Source: Hydrogenophaga sp. A37 (lineage in GTDB: Bacteria > Pseudomonadota > Gammaproteobacteria > Burkholderiales > Burkholderiaceae_C). Taken from it: a stretch of DNA of 64,000 nucleotides. Each line of letters opens with the position of its first letter. The first letter of the stretch is position 1. This document shows, one piece after another, positions 63,151-64,000 of this stretch. A program made the position numbers and the translations under genes. Under the pieces are notes generated by a model that was given only the letters and a program-made list of their open reading frames with translations, was not told the origin of the DNA and searched no databases. The stretch spans positions 22,906 through 86,905 of the forward strand of contig NZ_MUNZ01000073.1 of the NCBI RefSeq assembly GCF_002001205.1. The letters run 5' to 3'.

Positions 63151-63888
63151 ATGCCATTCGAAGGCAGCGCCCCCGTGGCGCGAAGGACCGTTTTCTTGCG
63201 CAGCAACTTCAACCGCCCGGCCCTGGTGCGACAGCTCGCGGGCTTTCTGCCCGAGGGCGCGCCCGCCCTGACCGACGCGCCCCGGCAAGACCTGGCCGAG
63301 CGCCTCGGCCAGTGGCTGAACGTGGCCGACGCCATCACGCTGAGCTCGGCCCACCCGAGCATCGCGGCGGTGGGTGCGCGCGCGGCCCAGCAGCCTGGGC
63401 GTGCACCCACCGCCGCTGCCAACACGCTGCAGACCGAGCTCGACCGCGTGCGCACCGTGCTGGCCCGATCCATCACCACACGCGACCCCAAGCACCGCCC
63501 CGACGCCAACGATCTCGACACCGAGTTCGCCCTGTTCCACCAGCGCTACCAGGACCAGCAGCGCCGCATGGAGATGAGCGTGGACGCGCTGCGCGAACAC
63601 GTGCGCCAGACGCTGGCCAAAGGCGAGTCTCGCCTGGCCCAGCTCGCCGCGCTCGACGCCGTGATGGACCAGATGCTCGGCGGGCGCGAGCAGCGCCTGC
63701 TCGCCGGCCTGCCCGCCTACCTCAAGGCGCGCTTCAAGGCCCTGCGCCAGGCCGCCGCCGCGTCAGACACCCCCGACGACCTGCGCTGGTTGCAGGGCTT
63801 CGAGGCCGAGCTGGAGCAGACCCTGCTCGCCGAGCTGGAGCACCGCCTGCAGCCGGTGGTGGGAATGATCGAGGCCCTGGAGGTATGA
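63151..63888 (+). CDS. DUF3348-family protein
   Basis: 245 residues. TVFLRSNFNRPALVRQLAGF and ERLGQWLNVADAITLSSAHP match the DUF3348 family, found almost only in betaproteobacteria, where it is often followed by DUF802 and an OmpA/MotB-like gene. The protein is helical. No ribosome site is clear ahead of the ATG at 63151; a GTG at 63175 is an alternative. Function unknown. Confidence 0.75.
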   Translation: MPFEGSAPVARRTVFLRSNFNRPALVRQLAGFLPEGAPALTDAPRQDLAERLGQWLNVADAITLSSAHPSIAAVGARAAQQPGRAPTAAANTLQTELDRVRTVLARSITTRDPKHRPDANDLDTEFALFHQRYQDQQRRMEMSVDALREHVRQTLAKGESRLAQLAALDAVMDQMLGGREQRLLAGLPAYLKARFKALRQAAAASDTPDDLRWLQGFEAELEQTLLAELEHRLQPVVGMIEALEV

Positions 63889-63901
63889 ACTGCGTGGCCA
63901 C

Positions 63902-63938
63902 CCTCACCCCAACCCTCTCCCGCCAGCGGGAGAGGGAG
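63902..63938. repeat. Short REP-like element (type C)
   Basis: CCTCACCCCAACCCTCTCCC followed by GCCAGCGGGAGAGGGAG; the same element lies at 24936-24970 inside the UraD-allantoate amidohydrolase gene. Sits between convergent genes. Confidence 0.75.
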
Positions 63939-64000
63939 TCAATGCACCCGCTCCGGGAAAAGTTGCCAGTTGCCCGCCCAGCGGCGCGCCATGCCTCCAC
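63939..64000 (-). CDS. Possible 3' end of a gene continuing past the window
   Basis: Read on the minus strand, GGMARRWAGNWQLFPERVH then TGA is an open frame ending just before the REP element. A Trp-rich tail of this kind is protein-like, but 20 residues are not enough to name it. Confidence 0.3.
   Translation of the reverse strand, partial: GGMARRWAGNWQLFPERVH

Overview
The window looks like a piece of chromosome from a high-GC betaproteobacterium, most likely Comamonadaceae (Hydrogenophaga, Acidovorax or Rhodoferax-like). This is inferred from protein content (urtABCDE, PuuD-type urate hydroxylase, DUF3348, class III formaldehyde pathway) and from several families of GC-rich palindromic intergenic repeats. 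I see no rRNA, tRNA, insertion sequence or prophage.

Layout. 0-3 kb: uronate/aldarate catabolism (uronate dehydrogenase, GntR regulator, 2,5-dioxovalerate dehydrogenase) with a TTGTCAGACAA operator. 3-6.3 kb: SDR, BON lipoprotein, ferritin-like protein, lipoprotein. 6.4-12 kb: complete urea ABC transporter urtABCDE. 12-16.4 kb: a receiver-TPR protein, a ureD with no other urease genes beside it, and an HDOD protein. 16.5-31 kb: a purine/nitrogen region. It holds a deaminase with a NitT/TauT-type ABC transporter, malic enzyme, an M20 hydrolase, a UraD-allantoate amidohydrolase fusion, PuuE allantoinase, GntR, UraH, XdhC and PuuD. A perfect 16-bp palindrome (AAAGTGTATACACTTT) lies upstream of both gntR/uraH and puuD and probably defines the regulon. 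31-36.5 kb: glutathione-dependent formaldehyde oxidation, an ECF sigma/anti-sigma/lipoprotein operon and an acyl-CoA ligase.

36.6-41.7 kb: an APH-fold kinase, a class III PLP enzyme, an APC permease and a divergent EutR-like AraC regulator. I read this as a microcompartment-free ethanolamine pathway (kinase, then phospho-lyase). After two large palindromic repeats comes an uncharacterised four-gene operon (aldehyde dehydrogenase, aminotransferase, Tm-1-like, HAD), then an extradiol dioxygenase.

48.9-53.8 kb is the most remarkable part: a compact type IV CRISPR-Cas locus on the minus strand. The order is csf3 (Cas5-like), an unassigned 151-residue protein, cas6, csf2 (Cas7-like), a six-repeat array (36-nt repeats, 30-nt spacers), and a DinG-type helicase carrying a C-terminal HNH nuclease domain. 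There is no cas1/cas2. Two paralogous esterase genes flank the locus.

54.8-64 kb: MFS exporter, 8-oxoguanine deaminase-like amidohydrolase, glycerate kinase, DeoR regulator, a free periplasmic Cache-domain protein next to a chemoreceptor, and DUF3348. Together the window covers scavenging of nitrogen and carbon from purines, urea, ethanolamine and uronates, interrupted by one defence island.
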